From Bacillota bacterium (GTDB lineage: Bacteria > Bacillota > Clostridia > Christensenellales > SZUA-584), in assembly GCA_023391105.1 (NCBI GenBank), contig JAEWBO010000011.1, positions 1 to 64,000 on the forward strand: DNA of 64,000 bases. The letters run 5' to 3'. The notes beneath the pieces are model-generated. The model was given only the letters and a program-made list of their open reading frames with translations. It did no database searches and had not been told where the DNA came from. Shown in pieces: positions 14,462-23,401 of the stretch (the first letter of the stretch is position 1; every line of letters begins with the position of its first letter). A program made the position numbers and the translations under genes.

Positions 14462-16289
14462 AGCGCACCTCTTCAGATATTGACTCCACGTTGTTCACAA
14501 ACACCTTCACCGTTTTTGTTCCGCCGCTAACACTGGCTATTTCCAGTTCAATAGGCACGGAGCCGCTATACGGTTCTTCCTTGGATTCCACCACATAGTT
14601 GATATTAACGTCGTTTTGCTCTGTCACCAATACGATTCGGATTTTTGAATCATTTTCCGGTATATCGACTTGGGCAGTAAACAGCGCGTAATAATCTTTT
14701 TGCTTATATTGACTGATCCAAAGATCAATTTCTTTACTATATGACGTGGGAATACCCTGTGCCGGACTTTGCTCATAGACCGTGCCTTCCGGTTTGTCAC
14801 TTGGAGATTCAAATACTACAACGTTGCTGAAACCAGACTTGTTGAGCGAGGACACGGCTTGATCGACAGGCATGTCCGTCACCATAAGCATCGGCACGTC
14901 TGACTCCTCTGTATCTGTCGACACAACGAGATTCACGGAATTACCGGCATACACATCGCTGTCCACCTCGGGCATCTGTGATAAAACAATGTCTTTAGCA
15001 TTAGCGCTTTGAAACTCATAAGTGACGTTATCAAGGATAAGCCCCATATTTTCAATCGTTTCTGTCGCTTCTTGAAGAGAAAGGCCTACCAAGTTCGGCA
15101 TCATCAATGCGGAAGGACCATTGGAAATCGTCAGCGTCACAGAACTGCCTCTCGTTACCATGCTGCCGGAAACAGGTGCCTGTGATACGACGTTTCCCTC
15201 TTGAATAGCTTCACTGTATTCAAAGTTAATCTGAGCTTTGAGTCCCATGCCGTTGAGTGTTTGCGTGGCAGTATCAATATCTTGTCCCGAAAAATCCGGC
15301 ATGCTAAGTTTTTTTGAATTCGAATTATTGAGCAATGACACGACAGTCATGCCTGCGGCCGCTAGAATGGCTACAATAACAATAAATACGCCTATCTTCC
15401 ACCATTTGTGTTTATTCACTGCCGGTGGGTCATTGCGCTTATAAACTTCAGGCAAGTCCACAAAATCACCGTCAGTATCAACAAGCGCGCGGACGAGATC
15501 CTCTTTAAAAGCCTCCATTGACCGATATCTGTCTTTTTTATTTTTACTGGTGGCCTTGAGTACAATATTATTGATTGACTTGCTGAGAGCCGGATTCTTT
15601 TCTATGGGTGCCGTGATTTTTTCATTGATGTGCTTTAGCGCCACGGATATGGTTTGGTCCCCCGTATACGGAAGCTCAGCCGTGAGCATTTCATAAAGCA
15701 CGATGCCCAGCGAATAGATGTCTGAACGCGCGTCCACACTATCACCGCGTGCCTGCTCCGGTGATACATAATAGACAGAGCCAATAACCTCTTTATCATC
15801 ATCCTGTGAGGTTGATAAACTTTTTGCGATGCCGAAGTCTGTGACTTTTGCTGTATGATCCTCGTCCAATAAAATATTGTGCGGTTTGATGTCCCTGTGG
15901 ATGATACCGCGTTTATGTGCGGCTGACAAAGCTGAACAAATCTGTACTGCAAAAAGGATGGCTTCTCTTTCAGGAATCGCACCTTTTTTTTCAATCAGTG
16001 ACTTTAACGTATAACCAGCGATATGTTCCATGACCATATAATAGATGCCGTCTTCGCAGCCGATATCACTGACTTTCACGATGTTTTCATGCTCGAGTGA
16101 AAAAGCAGCCTCCGCTTCTTTTTTGAATCTTTTCACGTAATCGGCGCTGTCTGAAAACTTTTCTTTAAGAATTTTAACTGCCACATCATTGTTTGTTTTG
16201 CGGCAGTGCGCTTTGTATACATAAGCCATACCGCCCGAATCAATGGCTTCAAGAATCTCGTATCTGCCGCCGAGAACGCGCCCAATCAT
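14439..16289 (-). CDS. prkC: PASTA-domain Ser/Thr protein kinase
   Basis: This 616-residue membrane kinase is of the PrkC/PknB type. In spore formers it responds to muropeptides and controls growth, cell wall and germination. The kinase domain (1-270) has Lys39 in VAVKI, HRDIKPHN (131-138) and DFG (151-153). A single membrane helix lies at about 299-320. Outside are three PASTA repeats (about 328-530), then a beta-rich tail of about 85 residues. The ATG overlaps the stop of its phosphatase gene prpC. Confidence 0.96.
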   Translation of the reverse strand: MIGRVLGGRYEILEAIDSGGMAYVYKAHCRKTNNDVAVKILKEKFSDSADYVKRFKKEAEAAFSLEHENIVKVSDIGCEDGIYYMVMEHIAGYTLKSLIEKKGAIPEREAILFAVQICSALSAAHKRGIIHRDIKPHNILLDEDHTAKVTDFGIAKSLSTSQDDDKEVIGSVYYVSPEQARGDSVDARSDIYSLGIVLYEMLTAELPYTGDQTISVALKHINEKITAPIEKNPALSKSINNIVLKATSKNKKDRYRSMEAFKEDLVRALVDTDGDFVDLPEVYKRNDPPAVNKHKWWKIGVFIVIVAILAAAGMTVVSLLNNSNSKKLSMPDFSGQDIDTATQTLNGMGLKAQINFEYSEAIQEGNVVSQAPVSGSMVTRGSSVTLTISNGPSALMMPNLVGLSLQEATETIENMGLILDNVTYEFQSANAKDIVLSQMPEVDSDVYAGNSVNLVVSTDTEESDVPMLMVTDMPVDQAVSSLNKSGFSNVVVFESPSDKPEGTVYEQSPAQGIPTSYSKEIDLWISQYKQKDYYALFTAQVDIPENDSKIRIVLVTEQNDVNINYVVESKEEPYSGSVPIELEIASVSGGTKTVKVFVNNVESISEEVRFVKRVSE

Positions 16290-17011
16290 TGCGCACCCCC
16301 ATCCAATGCGGTAATAATGACGCTTATATTGTCTGTACCGCCATTGTCCAGCGCTGCCTGTATGAGTCTCTCGGCAGCCACAGACAGATCACCTGACAGC
16401 AGCATCGCGATCTCATCATCGGATACGGCATTGTTAAGGCCGTCTGTACAAAGCAGCATCACATCGTTTTCTTTAAGCTCGACGATAAAAGTATCCACTT
16501 CCACATCACTTTCCGTGCCCACCGCTCGCGTGATGATATTTTTCTGGGGATGTCTTTCGGCATCTTCTTTCGCGATAAAACCTCGGTCTATGAGCATTTG
16601 AACATAGGAATGATCCTTTGTAATTTGAGAGATGGCGCCCTCTCTGCATAGATAAGCGCGCGAATCCCCTACCTGACCGATAAAAGCAACGCTGTCAACA
16701 AACACAGCAACTGTGGCCGTTGAGCCCATACCTTTCCGGTTTGCATTGGCGCAGGATTCATTCCATATGAGTGTGTTCGCATGACGAAGCGCGTCTTTAA
16801 TAGTGCTTTCGTTGATAGACGCGGGGTCCATATCGTCCAGAAATGATTTTACGGTATTGACAACAAGGCTGCTGGCCACGTCGCCCGCGTTGTGCCCGCC
16901 CATGCCATCTGCAAGTATCGCATAGAAACCAATACCGTCTTCGGGAATATACACAGCATCTTCATTGAGTTTTCTGACATTACCTTTATGCGTTTTGGCG
17001 TAATAGATCAT
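16286..17011 (-). CDS. prpC: PPM-family Ser/Thr phosphatase (Stp1/PrpC type)
   Basis: This 241-residue PP2C-type phosphatase reverses PrkC phosphorylation. The ATG at 17011 overlaps the rlmN stop (ATGA) and gives the family start MIYYAKTHKGNVRKLNEDA. The longer frame is a shadow. Metal-binding motifs are NEDAVY, LADGMGGHNAGDVAS, VGDSRAYL, TRAVGTE, LCTDGLNN and GGTDNISVI. All aspartates needed for the two-metal centre are visible. Confidence 0.96.
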   Translation of the reverse strand: MIYYAKTHKGNVRKLNEDAVYIPEDGIGFYAILADGMGGHNAGDVASSLVVNTVKSFLDDMDPASINESTIKDALRHANTLIWNESCANANRKGMGSTATVAVFVDSVAFIGQVGDSRAYLCREGAISQITKDHSYVQMLIDRGFIAKEDAERHPQKNIITRAVGTESDVEVDTFIVELKENDVMLLCTDGLNNAVSDDEIAMLLSGDLSVAAERLIQAALDNGGTDNISVIITALDGGAQ

Positions 17012-18048
17012 ATGTGTCTCACTCTTCGTTTTAATTGTCCGCATGCCCCCTCGATGTCACTGCCCAGCGCCCGCCGCACGGTTGCGCTGAGTCCATATTT
17101 TTCAAGCGTTGCGGCAAATGCATAGCCTTCTTTTTTCGACGGCGGCAGAAAATTATTAGCATCGTGATCGGGTTTCTGAAAAGCTGGGCTTTTCGGGGTA
17201 TTGTTGAGTGGGATGACATTGATATGACAATTAAGACCTCTTAGAATTCGCTTGAGAGCGTCTATGTCTTCCTGCCCGTCGTTAAAACCACGAATCAATG
17301 TATATTCTATTATAATGCGGCGGCCAGTTTTTTTAAAGTAGACTTTTGCCGCTTCTATAATTTCTTTGATTGTATACGCTTGTGCGATGGGCATCAGTTG
17401 CTTGCGCTTTTCATCAATAGCCGAATGCAAAGATAGGCAAAGCGTGATAGAAAGCTGCTCCTCAGCGAGCTTCAATATACCGGGAACCAAGCCGCAGGTT
17501 GACAGTGATATGTGGCGCATACCGATACCGAATTCAGCCTGCAGTGCACGAATGAATGCTGTCACATTATCATAATTGTCAAGAGGCTCGCCGCTGCCCA
17601 TAAGCACCACGTTGGAAATCTCGCCTGATTCGCGCGCGGCAATGAGTTCTGAAAGCATTTCGCCCGCGGTTAGCTGGCGTACCAGACCCTCTATCCCCGA
17701 TGCGCAGAATACACAACCCATCCGGCATCCCACCTGCGTGGATACACAAAGTGTGTTGCCGTGATGATACTGCATCAGCACACACTCGATCAGATTGCCG
17801 TCTGTCAATTCCAGCAGGTATTTAACGGTGCCATCCGTTGATGTATGCTTTTGCGAAATGCTTGCATAACCTTCGTTGTAGCGCTCTCGAAGCTTGACGC
17901 GCAAAGTCTTTGAGAGGTTCGTCATTTCTTCAAAAGGAACGCCTTTGCACAGCCATGCTCTTAGCTGCTTGGCGGCAAACTTTTTTTCGCCAAGCTCAAC
18001 GAGCAGGTTTTCCAATTGTGATATGTCAAGCGATAACAGATCGTTCAT
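17008..18048 (-). CDS. rlmN: Dual-specificity 23S rRNA/tRNA adenine-C2 methyltransferase
   Basis: RlmN is a radical SAM enzyme that methylates A2503 of 23S rRNA and A37 of some tRNAs. The ATG at 18048 overlaps the rsmB stop (ATGA), has GAGGAGACA upstream, and gives 346 residues. The cluster motif is CRMGCVFCASG. SAM-binding GSGEPLDN, LSTCGLVPGI and the cysteine near the C-terminus (IEGACGQLK), which carries the methyl group, are present. Cfr-like resistance activity is not indicated. Confidence 0.95.
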   Translation of the reverse strand: MNDLLSLDISQLENLLVELGEKKFAAKQLRAWLCKGVPFEEMTNLSKTLRVKLRERYNEGYASISQKHTSTDGTVKYLLELTDGNLIECVLMQYHHGNTLCVSTQVGCRMGCVFCASGIEGLVRQLTAGEMLSELIAARESGEISNVVLMGSGEPLDNYDNVTAFIRALQAEFGIGMRHISLSTCGLVPGILKLAEEQLSITLCLSLHSAIDEKRKQLMPIAQAYTIKEIIEAAKVYFKKTGRRIIIEYTLIRGFNDGQEDIDALKRILRGLNCHINVIPLNNTPKSPAFQKPDHDANNFLPPSKKEGYAFAATLEKYGLSATVRRALGSDIEGACGQLKRRVRHI

Positions 18049-19310
18049 TGTCTCCTCATAACGGCGTAGAAAAAACCGTCTGATCCGCATTGATGCGGAT
18101 ATAATGTTTCCGGCGGCTTGCAGTACGCAAATCCATCTGCGCCGCTTATAAAAGCATCTGTAATATTCTCATTCTCTTCTTTATTGATCGAACAAGTCAT
18201 ATAGCCAAGCGTGCCGCCCCGCTTCACATAACGTGCACATACCGTCAGTATTTCCAGCTGAAGCCTGCTTAAACTCTCAATGTCCTCTACTCTTCGGGCA
18301 TATCGGATATCAGGATTATGCGCCATTAGCCCCATGGCGCTGCAAGGAGCGTCCACAAGCACCACATCAAACTGCCCCTCCAGATCAGGCTTAAATACGC
18401 GTGCGTCATGGATTTCAGCTGTTGCGTGTAAGACACCAAGCCGTTCATAATTCTTACGTGTCATATCCACACGGTGCTCATGGGCATCCCAAGCGGTAAT
18501 AGCAATATCATTTCCTGTTAGCGCAGCCGCGTAAGCGCTTTTGCCGCCTGGAGCGGCGCAGCAGTCGAGCAGCTTGTCACCCTTTTTTGCATCCAACGCC
18601 AGCACAGCGCGCATCGCGCTCTCTGACTGGACGGCCATTCTTCCGCTTGAGAATATGTCAAGGTTTTCAATGTTCGTTAATCCTGAGATGGCATAGGCGT
18701 CAGGAACAGGTCTGTTTTTAACCATTACCCCCAGTGCGTGCAATTCGGCTAAGAATGCTTGTTCATCAGTTTTAAGCGCATTCATACGAACGGATGTGGC
18801 CACAGACGCTTTGTGCGTCAGTAAATCGTTTGCGAAATCATAGCCGAAATCCTTAATGTACTTCTCGCATATCCATTCGGGATAGCTGGCTTGTACACTA
18901 AGTGATTTTACGTCTTTGCCAGTTGGATACTCAATTTGATCTTTTCCTTTATCCAGCGCACGCAGCACCGCGTTCACAAAACCCGATGTTTGCGGCTTTA
19001 TCTTCTTTGCGAGACTCACACTTTCGTTAACAGCGGCATAACCATGCGTGTCCATAAAAAGAAGCTGGCATGCGCCCAGCCTCAATATATTTCTGACACT
19101 GCCATGAACGCGTCCCGATTTGATAAAGCCCTCAAGCGCATAATCGATACGGATCAGATTCTCCAGCGTTGTTCTCAGCAGCAGCGACACAAAATGCCTG
19201 TCCTCTGCCGAAAAAGACGATGGAATATTTTTTTTTAGCGCCAAAGACGTGTAAGCGCCCTCGCGAAGCACGGCACTGAGCGCATTGTATGCGGCTTCCC
19301 TCGCATTCAT
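18045..19310 (-). CDS. rsmB: 16S rRNA (cytosine-967-C5) methyltransferase
   Basis: RsmB (Sun) makes m5C967 in 16S rRNA. The 421-residue protein has an N-terminal NusB-like helical domain (1 to about 130) and a C-terminal methyltransferase. SAM-binding motif I is LLDCCAAPGGKSAYAA, motif IV is VLVDAPCSAMGLM, and TCSINKEENE carries the second conserved region. Both cysteines, the nucleophile and the base-release residue, are seen. Start and stop overlap fmt and rlmN by 4 nt. Confidence 0.95.
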   Translation of the reverse strand: MNAREAAYNALSAVLREGAYTSLALKKNIPSSFSAEDRHFVSLLLRTTLENLIRIDYALEGFIKSGRVHGSVRNILRLGACQLLFMDTHGYAAVNESVSLAKKIKPQTSGFVNAVLRALDKGKDQIEYPTGKDVKSLSVQASYPEWICEKYIKDFGYDFANDLLTHKASVATSVRMNALKTDEQAFLAELHALGVMVKNRPVPDAYAISGLTNIENLDIFSSGRMAVQSESAMRAVLALDAKKGDKLLDCCAAPGGKSAYAAALTGNDIAITAWDAHEHRVDMTRKNYERLGVLHATAEIHDARVFKPDLEGQFDVVLVDAPCSAMGLMAHNPDIRYARRVEDIESLSRLQLEILTVCARYVKRGGTLGYMTCSINKEENENITDAFISGADGFAYCKPPETLYPHQCGSDGFFYAVMRRQ

Positions 19311-20230
19311 TCGAAATGGCTCCCGGGCAGCTTCTTTCCTCTTAGGTAGTCGGATGGAGACATGCGTTTGCTTCCGGGCACCTGCATTTCTTCGATACGC
19401 AGCAGCCCCTCGCCAGTGCCCACCATCAGGCCTTTTTTTTCATCCGCAAAGACAATGCTCCCCGGCGCAGCATTGCCCGTTACAATTGAAGTCCGCCAGA
19501 TTTTAATTGTGTCACCGCCCATATGCGCGATACCGCCCATGATCGGATCCAATGCACGTACGAGGTTGTGAATGTCACGTGCGGTTTTTGTCCAATCTAT
19601 TTCAGCGAGCTCTTTGGAGAGCGGCGGATAATAGCTGGATTGCGATTCATCCTGCGGGCTCCGCCCGGCTTTGCCGTTTTGGATGTTTTCAATCGTTTCG
19701 ATTAGAAGGTTTGACCCCAGCAACGACAGGGACTCGTAGAGCTCACCGCCGGTCATCTCGTCGCCGATGTCCACCGAAGACGACATAATCATATCACCTG
19801 TGTCCAGTCCCTCGTTCATGTACATGATGGTCACGCCAGTACAGACTTCGCCGTTGATTATGGCCCACTGTATGGGCGCGGCGCCGCGGTATTTGGGAAG
19901 CAGCGACGCGTGAACATTAAGACAGCCAAGAGGCGGAATATCGAGTATTTCCTTGGAAAGAATCTGTCCGAAAGCGGCTGTCACAATCATATCAGGCGCA
20001 AGCGCCTTTAACGCAACCACACCCTCCGGCGACTTGACTTTTTCGAACTGAAGCACGTGTATACCCTTTTTCTCAGCGAGAGCTTTTACAGGAGGCGACA
20101 TCAGCTTATGCCCACGGCCGCTCTTGCGATCCGGCTGGGTCACCACTGCGGTAATGTCATAACCGCTATTTATCAGCTTTTCAAGACTGGGAACAGCAAA
20201 CTGCGGCGTTCCCATAAAGACAAGCTTCAT
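19307..20230 (-). CDS. fmt: Methionyl-tRNA formyltransferase
   Basis: Fmt formylates initiator Met-tRNA using 10-formyl-THF. It is 307 residues long, with an N-terminal Rossmann domain and a C-terminal OB domain (from about 205). The catalytic segment is NVHASLLPKYRGAAPIQWAI with the Asn-His pair, followed by GLDTGDM holding the catalytic Asp. MGTPQFAVPSLE is the typical N-terminus. It directly follows two deformylase genes, so addition and removal of the formyl group are co-expressed. Confidence 0.97.
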   Translation of the reverse strand: MKLVFMGTPQFAVPSLEKLINSGYDITAVVTQPDRKSGRGHKLMSPPVKALAEKKGIHVLQFEKVKSPEGVVALKALAPDMIVTAAFGQILSKEILDIPPLGCLNVHASLLPKYRGAAPIQWAIINGEVCTGVTIMYMNEGLDTGDMIMSSSVDIGDEMTGGELYESLSLLGSNLLIETIENIQNGKAGRSPQDESQSSYYPPLSKELAEIDWTKTARDIHNLVRALDPIMGGIAHMGGDTIKIWRTSIVTGNAAPGSIVFADEKKGLMVGTGEGLLRIEEMQVPGSKRMSPSDYLRGKKLPGSHFE

Positions 20231-20679
20231 TCATCCTCCTCGATCATCTTGTCCACAAAGAGCACACCGTCAAGATGGTCAATCTCATGGCAGAAAATCC
20301 GCGCCAGCATACCCGTGGCTTCAATTTCCTGCTCTGTACCGTTTCTGTCCAAATAAGACACCTTTATGGTTTCGGGCCGCTTGACAGGGCCCCATTCATC
20401 GGGAAGAGACAGGCAGCCCTCTTCTTCAATCCACTCACCCGATTCACTTAAGATTTTTGGATTAATAATCTCATAGTATTTGTCATCATACGAAATAACC
20501 GCAATACGGCGCAGAACGCCGATCTGCGGCGCGGCAAGGCCGCCGCCGTCTTCCACAAAAAGCGTTTCTTTCATATCATCAAGCAGAGTCAAAATATGCT
20601 GATTGATATTTTTCACCTCGCGGGAAACCTTCCTCAGCGCCTCGTTGTCTTCTCCTAAAACAATATCTCTTATCGCCAA
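20227..20679 (-). CDS. def: Peptide deformylase, downstream copy
   Basis: Peptide deformylase removes the formyl group from new proteins. The 150-residue enzyme has all three metal motifs: GGGLAAPQ, EGCLS with the cysteine ligand, and HEIDH. After EGCLS it reads LPDEWG instead of the common VPG. It is a tandem paralogue of the next gene, with long identical runs such as HILTLLDDMKETL and DDKYYEIINP. The ATG is 2 nt after that gene, and the stop overlaps fmt. Confidence 0.95.
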   Translation of the reverse strand: MAIRDIVLGEDNEALRKVSREVKNINQHILTLLDDMKETLFVEDGGGLAAPQIGVLRRIAVISYDDKYYEIINPKILSESGEWIEEEGCLSLPDEWGPVKRPETIKVSYLDRNGTEQEIEATGMLARIFCHEIDHLDGVLFVDKMIEEDE

Positions 20680-20681
20680 AT

Positions 20682-21152
20682 TTATACTCCCTCTTTTTCT
20701 TTTTCTTTCTCATGAATCATTTTATCGACAAATAAAATACCATCAAGATGGTCGATTTCATGGCAAAAGATTCTTGCCGTGATGCCTTCCACTTCAATCT
20801 TTTTCCTTTTACCGTTTCTGTCAAAATAAGCAACCGTCAATTTGTCGGGTCTTTTGACACGGCCTCTTACACCAACAACAGATAAACATCCTTCCTCTTC
20901 TACAGCTTCTCCGGATGCATTCATAATCCTTGGGTTGATGATCTCATAGTACTTGTCGTCGTAATCGATTATCGCAATACGGCGCAGCACGCCAACCTGC
21001 GGCGCGGCTAGACCAACCCCACTCTCTACTTTTAGTGTTTCTTTCATATCATCCAGCAGAGTCAATATGTGCTTGTTGATTTTTTTTACTTCCCGCGATA
21101 TTTTTCGCAATTCCTGGTTGTCAGTTCCTGTTATAATATCCCTGATTGCCAT
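20682..21152 (-). CDS. def: Peptide deformylase, upstream copy
   Basis: A second deformylase of 156 residues with intact motifs GVGLAAPQ, EGCLS and HEIDH. The residues after EGCLS are VVGVRG, nearer to the usual form than in its neighbour. The C-terminus ends in a lysine/glutamate run (EKEKEKEGV). Both copies look active, so this is a recent in-place duplication with divergence near the substrate pocket. It lies 16 nt after priA. Confidence 0.95.
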   Translation of the reverse strand: MAIRDIITGTDNQELRKISREVKKINKHILTLLDDMKETLKVESGVGLAAPQVGVLRRIAIIDYDDKYYEIINPRIMNASGEAVEEEGCLSVVGVRGRVKRPDKLTVAYFDRNGKRKKIEVEGITARIFCHEIDHLDGILFVDKMIHEKEKEKEGV

Positions 21153-21168
21153 ATTTCCCTCGATCTCC

Positions 21169-23397
21169 CTAAATCATACTCTGTGGATTGATTTCCATTC
21201 CGTACGCGCAATCCTTGTAATGCTTTGTATCTGTATAAATATATAATCTTTTTCTAAACTGTGCAAGACTTGCGTCATTGAGCACCTTGATGAGCACTTG
21301 CCAGCGAGTGTGCCCCTGAATTTTTTTAATGGGTGCTTCTCCAAAATCAAATAAAAGCAGGTTGTCGAAAACATCCGAAAACACTTCGCGAAAGCCTTTT
21401 TCGAAATCAAGGCAAGCTTCCCTTACGGCATCTTCCTTTTTTCCTGCGAATATAAAGCGAAAAAACACAGAATATGGCGGCAGCAGCGCAGCACGCCGCA
21501 CGTTCATTTCCTCCTCAAAAAAGCCTTCATAGTCATGGTTTTTGGCGTATTCAATCGCGTAGTGATCCGGTGAATAGGTCTGCACAATCACCTTGCCCGG
21601 ATCTTTGCGGCCTGCACGCCCTGCCACCTGTTCCAGCAGCTCAAACGTCTTTTCCGGGCTGCGGTAATCGGGAATATATAGCGAATTATCCGCGGCCACA
21701 ACGCCCACAAGCGACACGCGAGCAAAATCCAAACCCTTGGCAATCATCTGTGTGCCGATCAGTATATCGGCCGCGCCGCTTTTAAACTGCTCATATATCT
21801 TCAAATGCGCGTCCTTGCCGCGCGTTGTATCCAAGTCCATGCGAAGAACACGTGCCTCGGTAAACCGCGCTTTCGTTTGTTCCTCCACCTGCTGTGTGCC
21901 GATGCCGTAGTGCTTAAGGTACGGCTTATTGCACGCGGGGCAAACGTCACTTAAGCGTTTTGTGCGTCCGCAATAATGACACATCAGTGCCCCACGGCTC
22001 GCATGATAAGTCATCGTCACTTCGCAGCTGTCGCAATACTCCACATAACCGCATCCTCTGCACATCACAAACGTGGAATAGCCCCGCCTGTTGATAAAAA
22101 GCATCACCTGCCGGTGGTTCGCGAGTGCATCGCTCATTTCATTATACAAAAGACCTGAAAAAATGGTTCTGTTTCCGCTGACCACTTCATCACGCATATC
22201 GACGATTTCCACAGCAGGCAGCTTAAGACCGAACAAACGCTTCGGCATCTCAACGAGCTGATAAATACCGTTTTTCGCCTTTATATAGCTCTCCACAGAA
22301 GGTGTGGCAGAGGCAAGCACAAGTGATGCATTTTCGATGTTGGCGCGCATGCGCGCCACCTCGTGCGCCGTGTATTTTGGATGCATGTCTGATTTGTAGC
22401 TGGATTCATGCTCCTCATCAATAATGATAACGCCAATGTCATTCAGTGGTGCAAATACCGCCGAACGCGCGCCGATGACCACCTTCGCATGTCCGGTCGC
22501 CATGCGTTTCCATTCATCATAGCGTTCTCCTGCCGTGAGCGTGGAATGATAAACCGCGATTTCCTGCCCGATGCGTCTTTCAAACATGGACACAAGCTGC
22601 GGCGTCAGCGATATTTCCGGAACCAATACGATGGCGCTCTTGCCGCGTTTTAAGCAATCGCGCACGATATGGATATAGACCTCTGTTTTTCCGCTGCCGG
22701 TCACACCATGAAGCAGATACTTGCCTGCTGCTGAAAGAATCGTCTGCGCCGCATTCAGCTGATCGTCTGTGAGGTTAAAATCCTCCTCGCGTTCCGCGGT
22801 TTTGCGCGGGTTGCGAAGTGTCTCCACTGTTCGCAGCTCCAGCAAGCCTTTTTTTATAAGCGCATTGCGCGCTGATGCGCTGCCGGGAATCAATTCTTCA
22901 AGCGCCGCTGTTTTCAGTACGCCGTAATCACGCATGGTTTTGAGGATCGTCAGCTGTTTGTGAGCTTTCGGTTTTCCGTCTGCTGTTTTCATAGAACAAA
23001 TGGCATCTTCAAATTGAGTATCGTCTAGACAAAAAACGATCTCACGTTCCAGCTTGTCCCCTATGCGTCCGCCGCGCATTTCGGCGGGGAACATCAATCG
23101 CAGGGTTAACGCAAGCGTGGTATGATAATAGCGCCGCATAATGCCAGCCAACTTGATCTGTCCGGGTGTGAGCGCCGCGAAATCCGAAAGTACCTTCGCA
23201 ACGCTCTTCATATCATCGCCTTGGTATTCGCAGGTTTCAGACAAGCCGATGACGTAGCCTTCGCGCAAGGTATTGGCGCGCCCGAACGGAACGTGCACTC
23301 GAAAACCCACATCGAGAGTTATATCGTCAGGGACGATGTATTCAAAAACTCTGTCCACTTCCGAGTGAATGATGTCGATAATGACCTTTGCGTACAT
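21169..23397 (-). CDS. priA: Primosomal replication restart helicase PriA
   Basis: PriA reloads the replisome at stalled forks. The 742-residue protein has an N-terminal DNA-binding region (to about 200), Walker A HGVTGSGKTEVY, the Walker B box IIIDEEHE, and the paired-cysteine zinc region CRGCGYVEYCDSC followed by CHYCGR and CPAC. Helicase motifs VLASATPSVES, GTQMIAKGLDF and QVAGRAGR follow. Length and order are normal. coaBC lies 4 nt upstream. Confidence 0.96.
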   Translation of the reverse strand: MYAKVIIDIIHSEVDRVFEYIVPDDITLDVGFRVHVPFGRANTLREGYVIGLSETCEYQGDDMKSVAKVLSDFAALTPGQIKLAGIMRRYYHTTLALTLRLMFPAEMRGGRIGDKLEREIVFCLDDTQFEDAICSMKTADGKPKAHKQLTILKTMRDYGVLKTAALEELIPGSASARNALIKKGLLELRTVETLRNPRKTAEREEDFNLTDDQLNAAQTILSAAGKYLLHGVTGSGKTEVYIHIVRDCLKRGKSAIVLVPEISLTPQLVSMFERRIGQEIAVYHSTLTAGERYDEWKRMATGHAKVVIGARSAVFAPLNDIGVIIIDEEHESSYKSDMHPKYTAHEVARMRANIENASLVLASATPSVESYIKAKNGIYQLVEMPKRLFGLKLPAVEIVDMRDEVVSGNRTIFSGLLYNEMSDALANHRQVMLFINRRGYSTFVMCRGCGYVEYCDSCEVTMTYHASRGALMCHYCGRTKRLSDVCPACNKPYLKHYGIGTQQVEEQTKARFTEARVLRMDLDTTRGKDAHLKIYEQFKSGAADILIGTQMIAKGLDFARVSLVGVVAADNSLYIPDYRSPEKTFELLEQVAGRAGRKDPGKVIVQTYSPDHYAIEYAKNHDYEGFFEEEMNVRRAALLPPYSVFFRFIFAGKKEDAVREACLDFEKGFREVFSDVFDNLLLFDFGEAPIKKIQGHTRWQVLIKVLNDASLAQFRKRLYIYTDTKHYKDCAYGMEINPQSMI

Positions 23398-23401
23398 GAG
23401 A

